In this document: positions 7,172-13,680 of the stretch, piece by piece
Numbering within the stretch: the stretch's first letter is position 1
Layout of the letters: the number at the start of each line of letters is the position of its first letter
Assembly (NCBI GenBank): GCA_900554385.1
Contig: USHE01000029.1
Location: forward strand, 1 to 13,680
Source of the DNA: an uncultured bacterium
GTDB taxonomy: Bacteria > Cyanobacteriota > Vampirovibrionia > Gastranaerophilales > Gastranaerophilaceae
Direction: 5' to 3'
Length of the DNA stretch: 13,680 nucleotides
The notes under the pieces: generated by a model
Told to the model about the DNA's origin: nothing
Seen by the model: the letters and a program-made list of their open reading frames with translations, nothing else
Database searches by the model: none
Made by a program: the position numbers and the translations under genes

Positions 7172-7200
7172 ATTATAGAATAAAAAAAATTTATTGTAAA
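7172..7200 (-). promoter_or_regulatory. Promoter of tRNA-Asn
   Basis: TTTACA (7195-7200) and TATAAT (7172-7177) on the minus strand are separated by 17 nt, with 5 of 6 and 6 of 6 matches. The -35 hexamer lies 7 nt past the ABC transporter stop codon (7208-7210), and no hairpin terminator separates them. Read-through from the transporter into the tRNA is therefore possible. Confidence 0.8.
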
Positions 7201-7207
7201 GTACTTT

Positions 7208-9019
7208 TTAGGAATTAATTGAAGAAAGTTTTACAAGATTGTCAAAATCTTTATATCGGGAACTCAACTCCTCAAATGTACCTATATCAACAACTTCACC
7301 GGCTTTGATATAAATCAGCTTATTGCAAGCTTTCAAAGTTGACAATCTGTGCGCAATTGCAATTATTGTTTTATGCGTTTTTAATGTATTCAGCATGCTC
7401 GTAATTTCATGCTCCACCTGAACATCTAAGGAAGAAGTTGCTTCATCAAAAATGATTATCTCCGGACTTCTATATAACGCGCGAGCAATTGCAAGACGTT
7501 GCTTCTGCCCCTGCGAAATTCCTGTCGAATCAATAAACGGAACAGCATATATTCCATCTTTAAATTCTTTTACCAAATCATCTAGCCTTGCTGCAACTAA
7601 GGCATCAACAACTCTTTCATCATCTATTTTTTCAGGAGAAACTCCCCATGCTACATTTTCCCTGAATGATTTTTCCAAAACATTTATCTCTTGCGGAACA
7701 TACCCAATAATTTTTCTAAATTGAGGAAAACTTTCCTTTGTTAGCTTTATCCCGTCTATTCTGACTTCACCGCTTGACGGGGTTAACAGACCTGTTAAAA
7801 TATCTGCAAGTGTGGTTTTTCCGGCTCCGGATAAACCTACTATTCCAATAAAATCACCTTTGTTTATCTCTAAATTAATATTTTTCAATATTTGTTTATC
7901 TGGCGCATAAGAAAAGCTTATATCCTTTAACTCTATTTTATCTTTTAGGGATAAGTCATTTGTACAATTCAAATCAACAGGCTTGAAACTTTCCATATTA
8001 AAATACTCATATTCCTTAATAAGAGCTTTTACAAAAGTACGCCCTACCGAAATATTTATAATCGATGTTTGCACCCTGTTTAATGCCGGAGCTATACGAA
8101 AAATAGCCGCAACTACCAGTGCAAAAGAGGCTGTAATTGAGGAGTAGTTATTTATTGAACTCATTGCGATAAAACAACCCATAAGAAGCAGGGAAAACAC
8201 TATTAAAATTTCTACAATATATGGGGGGATTGAATTAAAAAATTCATATCTTGCCATATAGCCAACAGCATTATTACCTGCGTCCACAAAATTATGATAA
8301 AAATTAGCTTCTCCGTTCAGAATTTTTATTTCTTTAAGATTCTTGAGATACTCACAGGTTAAATTATTCACTATTTGAAGTTTTTTATTAAGATACAGAG
8401 TAACCTGCTTTGTTTTATTTTTAAAATACTTATTTTGTAATATCATACTACAAACGGCAAATAATAAAGTTACGATACCGGCAAACGGGAATTTTATCAT
8501 GATTAAAGAGATTACCATTACAATTATGATGCAATTCGTAACAAGGTTCAAAAGCCTCATCAAAAAACTAGACATTACCTGAGAGGGAAGATTACTCACA
8601 ACATATAATTTATCAGCAGATGAGGTTTTCATTATATCCCCATAAGGAGCATATAAATAATATTGCATAAACTTATTAACAATACTTTGCTTCCAGCCAT
8701 TAATAAATAGACTTTGTAAATACATATAAAAAATCATATAGAGATTTTTGGCAATAAAAAGCAACAGCGCTATAGCACCTAGTAAAAATGCAGTAAATAT
8801 AGGGTTATTAATACCGGAAAAACCAACCCAATGTTGGTATAATGGGCTTCCAAACACACTCTGCGGATTGATTAACATTATAATAAAAGGATAAATCATC
8901 GCAATCCCAAGAAATTCAAGACATCCGGCAATAAAAGAAAGAACTACAAACCCTGCAAATTGGATTTTTTTACCTTTACCAAAATACTTAATAAATTTCC
9001 TGAAATTTTCCAGATACAT
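7208..9019 (-). CDS. ABC exporter (type IV, fused membrane and ATPase domains), PglK/MsbA-like
   Basis: This 603-aa half-transporter would act as a homodimer in the inner membrane. Residues about 15-330 form the six-helix membrane domain (first pair: GFVVLSFIAGCLEFLGIAM). The ATPase domain has Walker A GLSGAGKTT near residue 395, Q-loop GYVPQE, signature ISQGQKQR near 505, Walker B IIIFDEATSSLD near 520 and H-loop AHRLS near 555. The N-terminal EFLGIAMIYPFI resembles flippases of the PglK type for lipid-linked oligosaccharides, but peptide or lipid export is equally possible. The substrate cannot be read from sequence, and no sugar-transferase or peptide gene flanks it. I chose ATG 9017-9019, with GGGG 8 nt upstream, over TTG 9029-9031, which adds MGNF. 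The signature has Q in place of the first G of LSGGQ, a known variant. Confidence 0.9.
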   Translation of the reverse strand: MYLENFRKFIKYFGKGKKIQFAGFVVLSFIAGCLEFLGIAMIYPFIIMLINPQSVFGSPLYQHWVGFSGINNPIFTAFLLGAIALLLFIAKNLYMIFYMYLQSLFINGWKQSIVNKFMQYYLYAPYGDIMKTSSADKLYVVSNLPSQVMSSFLMRLLNLVTNCIIIVMVISLIMIKFPFAGIVTLLFAVCSMILQNKYFKNKTKQVTLYLNKKLQIVNNLTCEYLKNLKEIKILNGEANFYHNFVDAGNNAVGYMARYEFFNSIPPYIVEILIVFSLLLMGCFIAMSSINNYSSITASFALVVAAIFRIAPALNRVQTSIINISVGRTFVKALIKEYEYFNMESFKPVDLNCTNDLSLKDKIELKDISFSYAPDKQILKNINLEINKGDFIGIVGLSGAGKTTLADILTGLLTPSSGEVRIDGIKLTKESFPQFRKIIGYVPQEINVLEKSFRENVAWGVSPEKIDDERVVDALVAARLDDLVKEFKDGIYAVPFIDSTGISQGQKQRLAIARALYRSPEIIIFDEATSSLDVQVEHEITSMLNTLKTHKTIIAIAHRLSTLKACNKLIYIKAGEVVDIGTFEELSSRYKDFDNLVKLSSINS

Positions 9020-9092
9020 AAAGTTCCCCAAAGTGATTAATATTTATGATATAATAATTGTATTATAACATAAATAGAAGAAAGGAGTTAAT

Positions 9093-9827
9093 ATGGCAAA
9101 TCCAATACTCAGAAACAGTTTTAACACAGAAGAACGTGTGTACGAAGGCGAGCCGATGACTATTTCGGGTGCTATTAACAAAACATTGACGTTATTAGCC
9201 CTCGTTACAGTTTCAGCAGGATATAGCTGGTATTTAATGGCATCAGGTTTTACTGATAAGGCGTCAATGCTATGTCTTGGCGGTGCTGTTGCCGGCTTTA
9301 TACTTGCACTTGTGATAATCTTCTCAAGAGGCAGACTTGCTCCGGTACTTTCACCATTTTATGCTATTGGAGAAGGCTTTTTTATCGGAGGAATTTCATC
9401 ATTTTTTGAAGCCGCATATTCGGGAATTGTAATGCAGGCTGTAGCCGGAACCTTAGCGGCATTGCTATCAATGTTACTATTATACAGAGCAAAAGTTATT
9501 CAATGCACTGATAAATTTAGAGCGGTCCTCTTTACTGCAACAATGTCAATCGGAGTAATTTATTTAATCCAGATAATAGCATCATTATTCGGCAGAGGCA
9601 TTCCGCAAATATTCACATCCAGTGCTATTGGAATTGGCTTTAGTGTCGTGGTTGTACTTATCGCGGCTTTTAACTTAATAGTAGACTTTGATTTCATTGA
9701 AAAAGGGGCTGAAAACATGCTTCCAAAAGCATTTGAATGGTACGGAGCTTTTGGATTAATGGTTACACTAATATGGCTTTATCTTGAAATTCTAAGATTA
9801 CTGGCAAAATTAGCTGACAGAAATTAA
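9093..9827 (+). CDS. Bax inhibitor-1/YccA-like integral membrane protein
   Basis: This 244-aa protein has about seven hydrophobic segments after a soluble N-terminal stretch (MANPILRNSF, MTISGAINKT). The NPxLR start, the 'MT.sG.inKT' entry into helix 1 and the C-terminal acidic DFDFIEKG helix fit the bacterial BaxI_1 branch of the BI-1 family. Family members are implicated as pH-sensitive calcium or ion leak channels, but bacterial roles are mostly undefined. AAAGGAG lies 5-6 nt before ATG 9093, a strong ribosome site. It is divergent from the ABC exporter across 73 nt; TATAAT at 9050-9055 and TATAAC at 9064-9069 are possible -10 boxes without good -35 partners. It ends in the terminator at 9830-9860. 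Confidence 0.88.
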   Translation: MANPILRNSFNTEERVYEGEPMTISGAINKTLTLLALVTVSAGYSWYLMASGFTDKASMLCLGGAVAGFILALVIIFSRGRLAPVLSPFYAIGEGFFIGGISSFFEAAYSGIVMQAVAGTLAALLSMLLLYRAKVIQCTDKFRAVLFTATMSIGVIYLIQIIASLFGRGIPQIFTSSAIGIGFSVVVVLIAAFNLIVDFDFIEKGAENMLPKAFEWYGAFGLMVTLIWLYLEILRLLAKLADRN

Positions 9828-9829
9828 TC

Positions 9830-9860
9830 AAAAGGGACTCTTTAAAAGAGTCCCTTTTTT
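9830..9860. terminator. Bidirectional terminator between the BI-1-like gene and mtaB
   Basis: A perfect 13-bp stem (9830-9842 with 9846-9858, core GGGACTCTT) has a 3-nt loop and A/T tracts on both sides. It begins 2 nt after the BI-1-like stop. The mtaB stop codon (9859-9861) lies inside the T tract, so mtaB terminates immediately after its last codon. Confidence 0.9.
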
Positions 9861-11151
9861 ATATCAAAATTCCATAAATTTTATCGTTTTCACATTTGGT
9901 TATTTTAATTTTTTGAAGTGAATTTGTTAAGTTTAAGTCTTTTGAATTCGTAACTACAGTTAAGTAATTTCTTGTAACCCCCTTTAAAAAACCGTTTTTA
10001 TCAGGACGTTTTTCGATCAATATTTCTTGTTCTTTGCCGAAATTTTTGTTGATAAATTCTGCAAGTTTACGCGAAGAAATTTGTTTTACAATATCTGCAC
10101 GTATTTCCTTCACATTATCCTCAACCTGAGGAACTGCCGAAGCACCTACAGTTCCGTTTCTTTTGGAATAAGGGAAAGTATGAATTTGCGACAGCCCTGA
10201 TTTTTCGAGATTAGAACGAGTAATTTCAAAATCCTCATCACTCTCACCGGCAAAACCTGTTATAATATCACTACCCAAAAACGGCAAATCAAACATTGAA
10301 TTAATTTTTTCTATCTGTTCAAGATAATCTTCTACTTTATAAAATCTATTCATTGATTTTAAGGTTTTATTGCACGCAGATTGAAGTGACAGATGGAAAT
10401 GCGGACAAAACTTCTTAGAAGTTTGCAAGAACTCCAGCATTTCATCAGTTATTTCAAGCGGATTTAAAGACCCCAAGCGATAACGCTGAATTTTTGTACG
10501 GATTTCAACTTCCTTTAATAAATCTAAAAGGGATTTTCCAAAATCACGTCCCCACAACCCGATATGAATTCCCGTAAAGACGACTTCTTTAAATCCTTTA
10601 TCCGCAAAATTGTTAATCTGTTCAATTATAAAATCGACATCTGCACTGCGGCTCTTACCTCTGGCAAAAGGGATAATGCAGTAAGAACAGCGGTTATCGC
10701 ATCCGTCTTGAATTTTTAAACTCGCACGTGTTTTTGAAGTATCAACAAGCACAGCCTTATGAAAATCTTCTAATGTCATAATATCCGAAACACAAGCATG
10801 CTCGCCAAGATTTTTTAAATTATTCAAAGTTTGAAAAAATTCCAGTTTTTCATCATTTCCAATTACATAATCAATAAAATTATTTTCTAAAAGGCTTTCT
10901 TTTTCTATCTGAGCAAAACATCCCGTCAAAACAGTAATTGCATCGCTATTTTTATGTTTCGCATTACGCAAAAGATACAAAGCCTCATGGTCACTTTTAT
11001 GCGTAACAGTACAAGAATTAAGAATATAGATATCCGCATCTTCTATTTTGGGAACCTGCACATATCCGTTATTCTTTAGATTTTCAACAATTATAGAACT
11101 TTCAAACTGGTTGGATTTACAACCCATTGTATGGATATAAAAACTTTTCAT
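9859..11151 (-). CDS. mtaB: tRNA t6A37 methylthiotransferase MtaB (radical SAM)
   Basis: MtaB adds a methylthio group to C2 of N6-threonylcarbamoyladenosine at position 37, giving ms2t6A, chiefly in tRNA-Lys(UUU). The 430-aa protein has the three-part family layout. The N-terminal domain has cluster cysteines C11 (HTMGCKSNQ), C47 (LNSCTVT) and C78 (TGCFAQ). The radical SAM domain carries C151, C155 and C158 (CDNRCSYC), followed by the family stretch FTGIHIGLWGRD. A C-terminal TRAM-like RNA-binding domain covers about residues 365-430. CDNRCSYCIIPFARG and HIGLWG fit MtaB (YqeV type) better than MiaB or RimO. ATG 11149-11151 matches the family start but has no Shine-Dalgarno site, and a promoter sits right against it. 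It shares a terminator with the BI-1-like gene. Confidence 0.93.
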   Translation of the reverse strand: MKSFYIHTMGCKSNQFESSIIVENLKNNGYVQVPKIEDADIYILNSCTVTHKSDHEALYLLRNAKHKNSDAITVLTGCFAQIEKESLLENNFIDYVIGNDEKLEFFQTLNNLKNLGEHACVSDIMTLEDFHKAVLVDTSKTRASLKIQDGCDNRCSYCIIPFARGKSRSADVDFIIEQINNFADKGFKEVVFTGIHIGLWGRDFGKSLLDLLKEVEIRTKIQRYRLGSLNPLEITDEMLEFLQTSKKFCPHFHLSLQSACNKTLKSMNRFYKVEDYLEQIEKINSMFDLPFLGSDIITGFAGESDEDFEITRSNLEKSGLSQIHTFPYSKRNGTVGASAVPQVEDNVKEIRADIVKQISSRKLAEFINKNFGKEQEILIEKRPDKNGFLKGVTRNYLTVVTNSKDLNLTNSLQKIKITKCENDKIYGILI

Positions 11152-11159
11152 TTCTGTAT

Positions 11160-11187
11160 TTTATAATAAACATAAATCAAATGTAAA
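11160..11187 (-). promoter_or_regulatory. mtaB promoter predicting a near-leaderless transcript
   Basis: TTTACA (11182-11187) and TATAAA (11160-11165) on the minus strand are 16 nt apart, with 5 of 6 matches each. Only 8 nt separate the -10 from ATG 11151, so the start point would fall 0-2 nt before the initiation codon. No ribosome site fits in that gap. Confidence 0.65.
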
Positions 11188-11223
11188 TATTTCTTAAAAT
11201 TTTATATACTATTAGCAAAAAAA

Positions 11224-11252
11224 TTTACTTACTTGCCTTAATATTGTATAAT
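11224..11252 (+). promoter_or_regulatory. Promoter of the 304-aa orphan gene
   Basis: TTTACT (11224-11229) and TATAAT (11247-11252) are separated by 17 nt. The start would fall near 11259, giving a leader of about 19 nt with AGGTG at 11267-11271, 6 nt before ATG 11278. It is back to back with the mtaB promoter. Confidence 0.75.
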
Positions 11253-11277
11253 AATAGTGAAAGTGTAGGTGTCGAAT

Positions 11278-12192
11278 ATGTTAGTTAATGCAGTGCCTTC
11301 TTATAGCAAAGGATTTACAGGTAGAAACAGAGAAAATATTGATGGAGCAATAGCTGAAGACGATAGAAATTTGAGAGAATTGGCGTATAAAAAAGCTATG
11401 CATGATGTCAAAGACGACAAACATAAAAAAATAAGTCGCGCATTGTGGGCTTCAATTCCGGTTGCAGCTGGCGTTGCGACAGCAGCATTAACTAAAGGAA
11501 AAGTTTCAGTATTTGGTAAAGAATTCGGCGGCAGAGCATCCAAACTGGTTTTGGGAATTGCAGGCGCACTTCCATGGGCATTTGCTTTTGGAACTATCGA
11601 TGCTGTCGTTGCTGCAAAAAATTTGGCTGTAAAAAAATCAGAAACTGTTAGAAACGCTGATAACAAACATCCTATTTTATCATTTGCAGCCCTGATTGCT
11701 ACAGGAGCCGCTGCTTTAACTTACCTGCCAAAAGCCGGCGCAAAACTCTTGAACAAAATGGGTCCTAAAACTTTCGCTAAACTTGGTAAATATACAGAAA
11801 ACATTGCAAACGTAATTAATAAACCTAAAACGCCTAAATTTATTACAAATACATTTGATAAATTAGCAGTAAAAACACCTTCTGCAATCAAAGAGGGTGC
11901 TAAGTTTGCTTTATCAGTATCTCCTTGGGCGTTATTAGCAACATCATTCCTCCATAACCTAAACCATAATATAGATGCAAGAAACGAATATAATAAAAAT
12001 TATGTAAAACTTAAAGATACTCAATTTAATCTTGCTAAAGCCAGATTAAATGAATTAAAACTTGAAAACGACTTCTTAAAACAAACTCCAGAAAACAAAG
12101 AAGATTTAGAAATTTTAGAAAACCCGCTTAAAGATATGCCGGAAGAAGTTGTTGAAAAGATTGAAGCATTAAAAGCTGAAGCTAAAGATTAA
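11278..12192 (+). CDS. Hypothetical 304-aa membrane protein with N-terminal FxG motif and C-terminal coiled coil
   Basis: I do not recognise this family. The N terminus has SYSKGFTGRN (residues 8-17), matching the SY-to-F-x-G-R pattern of the 94-aa orphan at 4948. After a charged stretch come moderately hydrophobic, Ala/Gly-rich segments near residues 51-67, 86-108, 130-148 and 205-222. Two lysine-rich connectors lie between them (for example KTFAKLGKY). The C terminus, from about 225, is charged and helical with heptad-like Leu spacing (NLAKARLNELKLENDFLKQ) and ends acidic. This suggests a membrane-embedded core with a cytoplasmic coiled coil. ATG 11278 was chosen because AGGTG sits 6 nt upstream; GTG 11269 would overlap that site. 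It has a good promoter and lies 143 nt upstream of another orphan gene on the same strand. Confidence 0.75.
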   Translation: MLVNAVPSYSKGFTGRNRENIDGAIAEDDRNLRELAYKKAMHDVKDDKHKKISRALWASIPVAAGVATAALTKGKVSVFGKEFGGRASKLVLGIAGALPWAFAFGTIDAVVAAKNLAVKKSETVRNADNKHPILSFAALIATGAAALTYLPKAGAKLLNKMGPKTFAKLGKYTENIANVINKPKTPKFITNTFDKLAVKTPSAIKEGAKFALSVSPWALLATSFLHNLNHNIDARNEYNKNYVKLKDTQFNLAKARLNELKLENDFLKQTPENKEDLEILENPLKDMPEEVVEKIEALKAEAKD

Positions 12193-12271
12193 TCATCGAA
12201 TGATGACTTCTCTGGCGTCAGTCACAGCTTTTACATTCTCATTATTAATATTTTGATACAATATGGCAATT

Positions 12272-12300
12272 TTTACCTGAATAAAACGTTTATATATATG
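12272..12300 (+). promoter_or_regulatory. Possible promoter of the proline-rich orphan gene
   Basis: TTTACC (12272-12277) and TATATG (12295-12300) are 17 nt apart and give a leader of roughly 28 nt. The surrounding DNA is AT-rich, so chance matches are likely. No convincing terminator separates this gene from the upstream orphan: the only hairpin after 12192 is a 5-bp ATCAT/ATGAT stem without a T tract. Read-through is possible. Confidence 0.35.
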
Positions 12301-12335
12301 TAGGTTAGTAGTTTAATATTTTAGGTAGAATTGTT

Positions 12336-12758
12336 ATGGACAATTTAAATAGCGGTGTGGAAAAAGAACGTCCACAACCGATTGATACTGGTGTGCCGCC
12401 CAAAGAGCCGCCAAATCTTGCATTTCAAAACAATGAGATTCATGAAAATGAAGGATTAAACAGGCATACAACTCCCCATATTTCTCCCACTCCTCCTGCA
12501 ATAAATCAAGGGTGGTATAAAAAATTAACAGAGGAAAGGTCCAACCGGATATCACATCCCGGAACGGAACTTGGAAATGCAGCCATATATTCAATGGTGG
12601 CAAATAATCCCCTGCAAAAACCTGACGAAATAATAAAACCGACACCAAAAGCTCCTCAAATATTTACCCCAACTCCTATAACTAATCCACTGCCACGACG
12701 ATCGCGAATGTTTAACTATAATCCATACCAACAAATGCGAGCCGGCGGCATGTATTAA
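12336..12758 (+). CDS. Hypothetical 140-aa proline-rich, probably disordered protein
   Basis: The protein has no recognised domain, signal peptide or hydrophobic segment. It is rich in Pro, Asn and Thr (PPKEPPN, SPTPPA, PTPKAPQIFTPTPITNP), typical of disordered or linker-like proteins. Its C terminus is short, basic and aromatic (RRSRMFNYNPYQQMRAGGMY). AGG lies 10 nt before ATG 12336, within TTAGGTAG, an acceptable but weak ribosome site. The opposite strand is also open over much of this region (12334-12648), but that ORF has no ribosome site and would run into a terminator-free region, whereas this frame ends 1 nt before a strong terminator. That position is the main support that it is real. 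Function is unknown. Confidence 0.65.
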   Translation: MDNLNSGVEKERPQPIDTGVPPKEPPNLAFQNNEIHENEGLNRHTTPHISPTPPAINQGWYKKLTEERSNRISHPGTELGNAAIYSMVANNPLQKPDEIIKPTPKAPQIFTPTPITNPLPRRSRMFNYNPYQQMRAGGMY

Positions 12759-12759
12759 A

Positions 12760-12790
12760 AAAAGGCGAAGCCTAACAGGCTTCGCCTTTT
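12760..12790. terminator. Bidirectional intrinsic terminator between the proline-rich gene and nifJ
   Basis: A perfect 14-bp stem (12760-12773 with 12777-12790, core GGCGAAGCCT) encloses the 3-nt loop AAC, with A and T tracts on either side. It is the most stable hairpin in the window. It lies 1 nt after the proline-rich gene's stop and 20 nt after the nifJ stop, so it serves both convergent genes. Confidence 0.92.
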
Positions 12791-12810
12791 AATTATCCCA
12801 AAACTGAGAA

Positions 12811-13680
12811 TTATTTCATCAACTCACCAACAGCCTTGTAAACTGCCATTCTCTGAGCAGCATCTTTTTCTGCTTGAGAATAAAGTTCTTCCGCATGTTC
12901 AGGGATCGTTTTCATCAATGATTTATAACGGCCTTCTGATTTGATGAATTCCTGATAGCTTCCTTTAGGATCTTTAGCATCCCAAGTGAATGGAGCTTCA
13001 GGGTTAGCAGGATTGTATCTGTACAATGGGAAGTATCCAGCTTCAACTGCACGTTTTTGTTCGGTTTGAGTTTTACTCATATCGATACCGTGAGCAATAC
13101 AAGGCGCATAAGCAAAGATGATAGATGGTCCATCGTAAGCTTCAGCTTCCTGGAACGCTTTTAGAGTTTGAGCTCTGTCAGCACCAAGTGCAACTGATGC
13201 AACATAAACGTAACCATAAGACATGCTCATCAAGCCCATGTTTTTCTTGTAAGTTGGTTTACCGCCGGTAGCAAACTTAGCAACAGCACCTGTAGGTGTT
13301 GATTTAGAAGCTTGACCGCCTGTGTTAGAGTAAACTTCGGTATCAAGAACAAGAATATTAACATTTTTGTTCTGAGCCAATACGTGGTCAATACCGCCGT
13401 ATCCGATATCGTTTGCCCATCCGTCACCGCCGATAATCCAAACTGATTTATCTGTAAAGTAATCTTGAAGTTCACGAACTTTAGCCTAATCTGCACATTC
13501 ACAGTCAGCGTATTTTGCAAGAACTTCTTTAACTTTATCTTGAGCTTTAATAGCTTCTTCAGTTTTTGAATTATCAAAGTGAGCAATAGCACCTTCAAGA
13601 GCTTCTTTCAAGTCAGCAGGAGTTTTTTCATTAGAAAGAACTTTTTCAACATAAGTTTTCAAAGTATCTCTGTTTTGATC
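12811..13680 (-). CDS. nifJ: Pyruvate:ferredoxin (flavodoxin) oxidoreductase, C-terminal part, interrupted by an in-frame TAG
   Basis: This is the last roughly 290 codons of a single-chain PFOR (about 1,170-1,200 aa when complete), which oxidises pyruvate to acetyl-CoA and CO2 and reduces ferredoxin or flavodoxin in anaerobes. The thiamine-pyrophosphate domain is visible, with GDGWANDIGYGG at 13399-13434 and YSNTGGQASK closing the GDG-to-N motif. After it come PCIAHGIDMSKTQ, the conserved FPLYRYNP stretch and the family C terminus (QAEKDAAQRMAVYKAVGELMK). The frame is open to the window edge, and upstream residues (for example YAKVEVL-like helices in 13489-13680) read as protein. The exception is a TAG at 13486-13488, in a poorly conserved linker about 17 codons before the conserved WIIGGDGWA. 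The TTG at 13378-13380 is an internal codon, not the start. A one-base change from AAG or CAG would explain the stop. Confidence 0.93.

Noticed and set aside
7198..7210. AAAGTACTTT palindrome at the ABC gene end as a terminator
   Set aside because: It is a loop-less 10-bp A/T-rich palindrome, too weak to terminate, and it overlaps the tRNA promoter -35.
11301..11666. 121-aa minus-strand ORF opposite the 304-aa gene
   Set aside because: Antisense shadow of an Ala-rich coding region; no start signals, and the plus gene has a promoter and ribosome site.
12193..12240. Possible terminator after the 304-aa gene
   Set aside because: The ATCAT/ATGAT stem is only 5 bp and is not followed by a T tract.
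12334..12648. 104-aa minus-strand ORF opposite the proline-rich gene
   Set aside because: It has no ribosome site or promoter and its composition is that of antisense translation. The plus frame ends exactly at a strong terminator.
13230..13598. 122-aa minus-strand ORF overlapping nifJ
   Set aside because: It is in a different frame from the clear PFOR motifs; its low-complexity K/L content marks it as a shadow ORF.
1..13680. CRISPR array, insertion sequence, prophage or toxin-antitoxin module
   Set aside because: No spaced direct repeats, transposase, integrase, phage structural or toxin-like genes are apparent in any frame.

Overview
The window is AT-rich, densely coded bacterial DNA. It carries ordinary core genes (typA/bipA, mnmG, mtaB, nifJ, tRNA-Asn) interspersed with small lineage-specific membrane or secreted proteins. 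The nifJ-type pyruvate:ferredoxin oxidoreductase points to an anaerobe. Two unrelated orphan proteins open with a short N-terminal segment ending in F-[KT]-G-R. From memory, such N-terminal 'FxG' peptides are common in gut Melainabacteria (Gastranaerophilales), which is my best guess for the source. That assignment is inference and needs a marker-gene search. Almost all stops are TAA, one is TAG and none is TGA.

Layout. 1-1265: C-terminal two thirds of typA (+) with a bidirectional terminator shared with a convergent TPR-repeat protein (-). 2929-3061: divergent intergenic region leading to mnmG (+). mnmG ends on a TTAA tetranucleotide shared with the stop of a convergent 94-aa orphan (-). 5320-6400: two-gene membrane-protein operon (-) with a good promoter overlapped by a 10-bp inverted repeat. 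6496-7200: a secreted TRL-like protein with a perfect consensus promoter, then tRNA-Asn(GTT) with its own promoter, both (-). 7208-9019: ABC exporter (-). 9093-9827: Bax-inhibitor-1-like membrane protein (+), with a terminator shared with mtaB (-). 11278-12758: two orphan genes (+), one membrane/coiled-coil and one proline-rich. 12811-13680: C-terminal part of nifJ (-), running off the window.

How the genes relate. mnmG and mtaB both modify the tRNA anticodon loop (U34 and A37, which meet on tRNA-Lys). Both appear to be expressed from leaderless or nearly leaderless transcripts, whereas most neighbours have clear Shine-Dalgarno sites. The TRL-like gene follows a tRNA gene, as the family name implies. 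I see no CRISPR array, insertion sequence, phage or toxin-antitoxin module.

Caveats. Both edge genes carry one in-frame stop close to the window end: TAA at 15-17 in typA and TAG at 13486-13488 in nifJ. Contig-end sequence error is the simplest explanation, but real disruption cannot be excluded from the sequence alone. The most system-like leads are the FxG-tagged orphans and the membrane-protein pair with its candidate operator.
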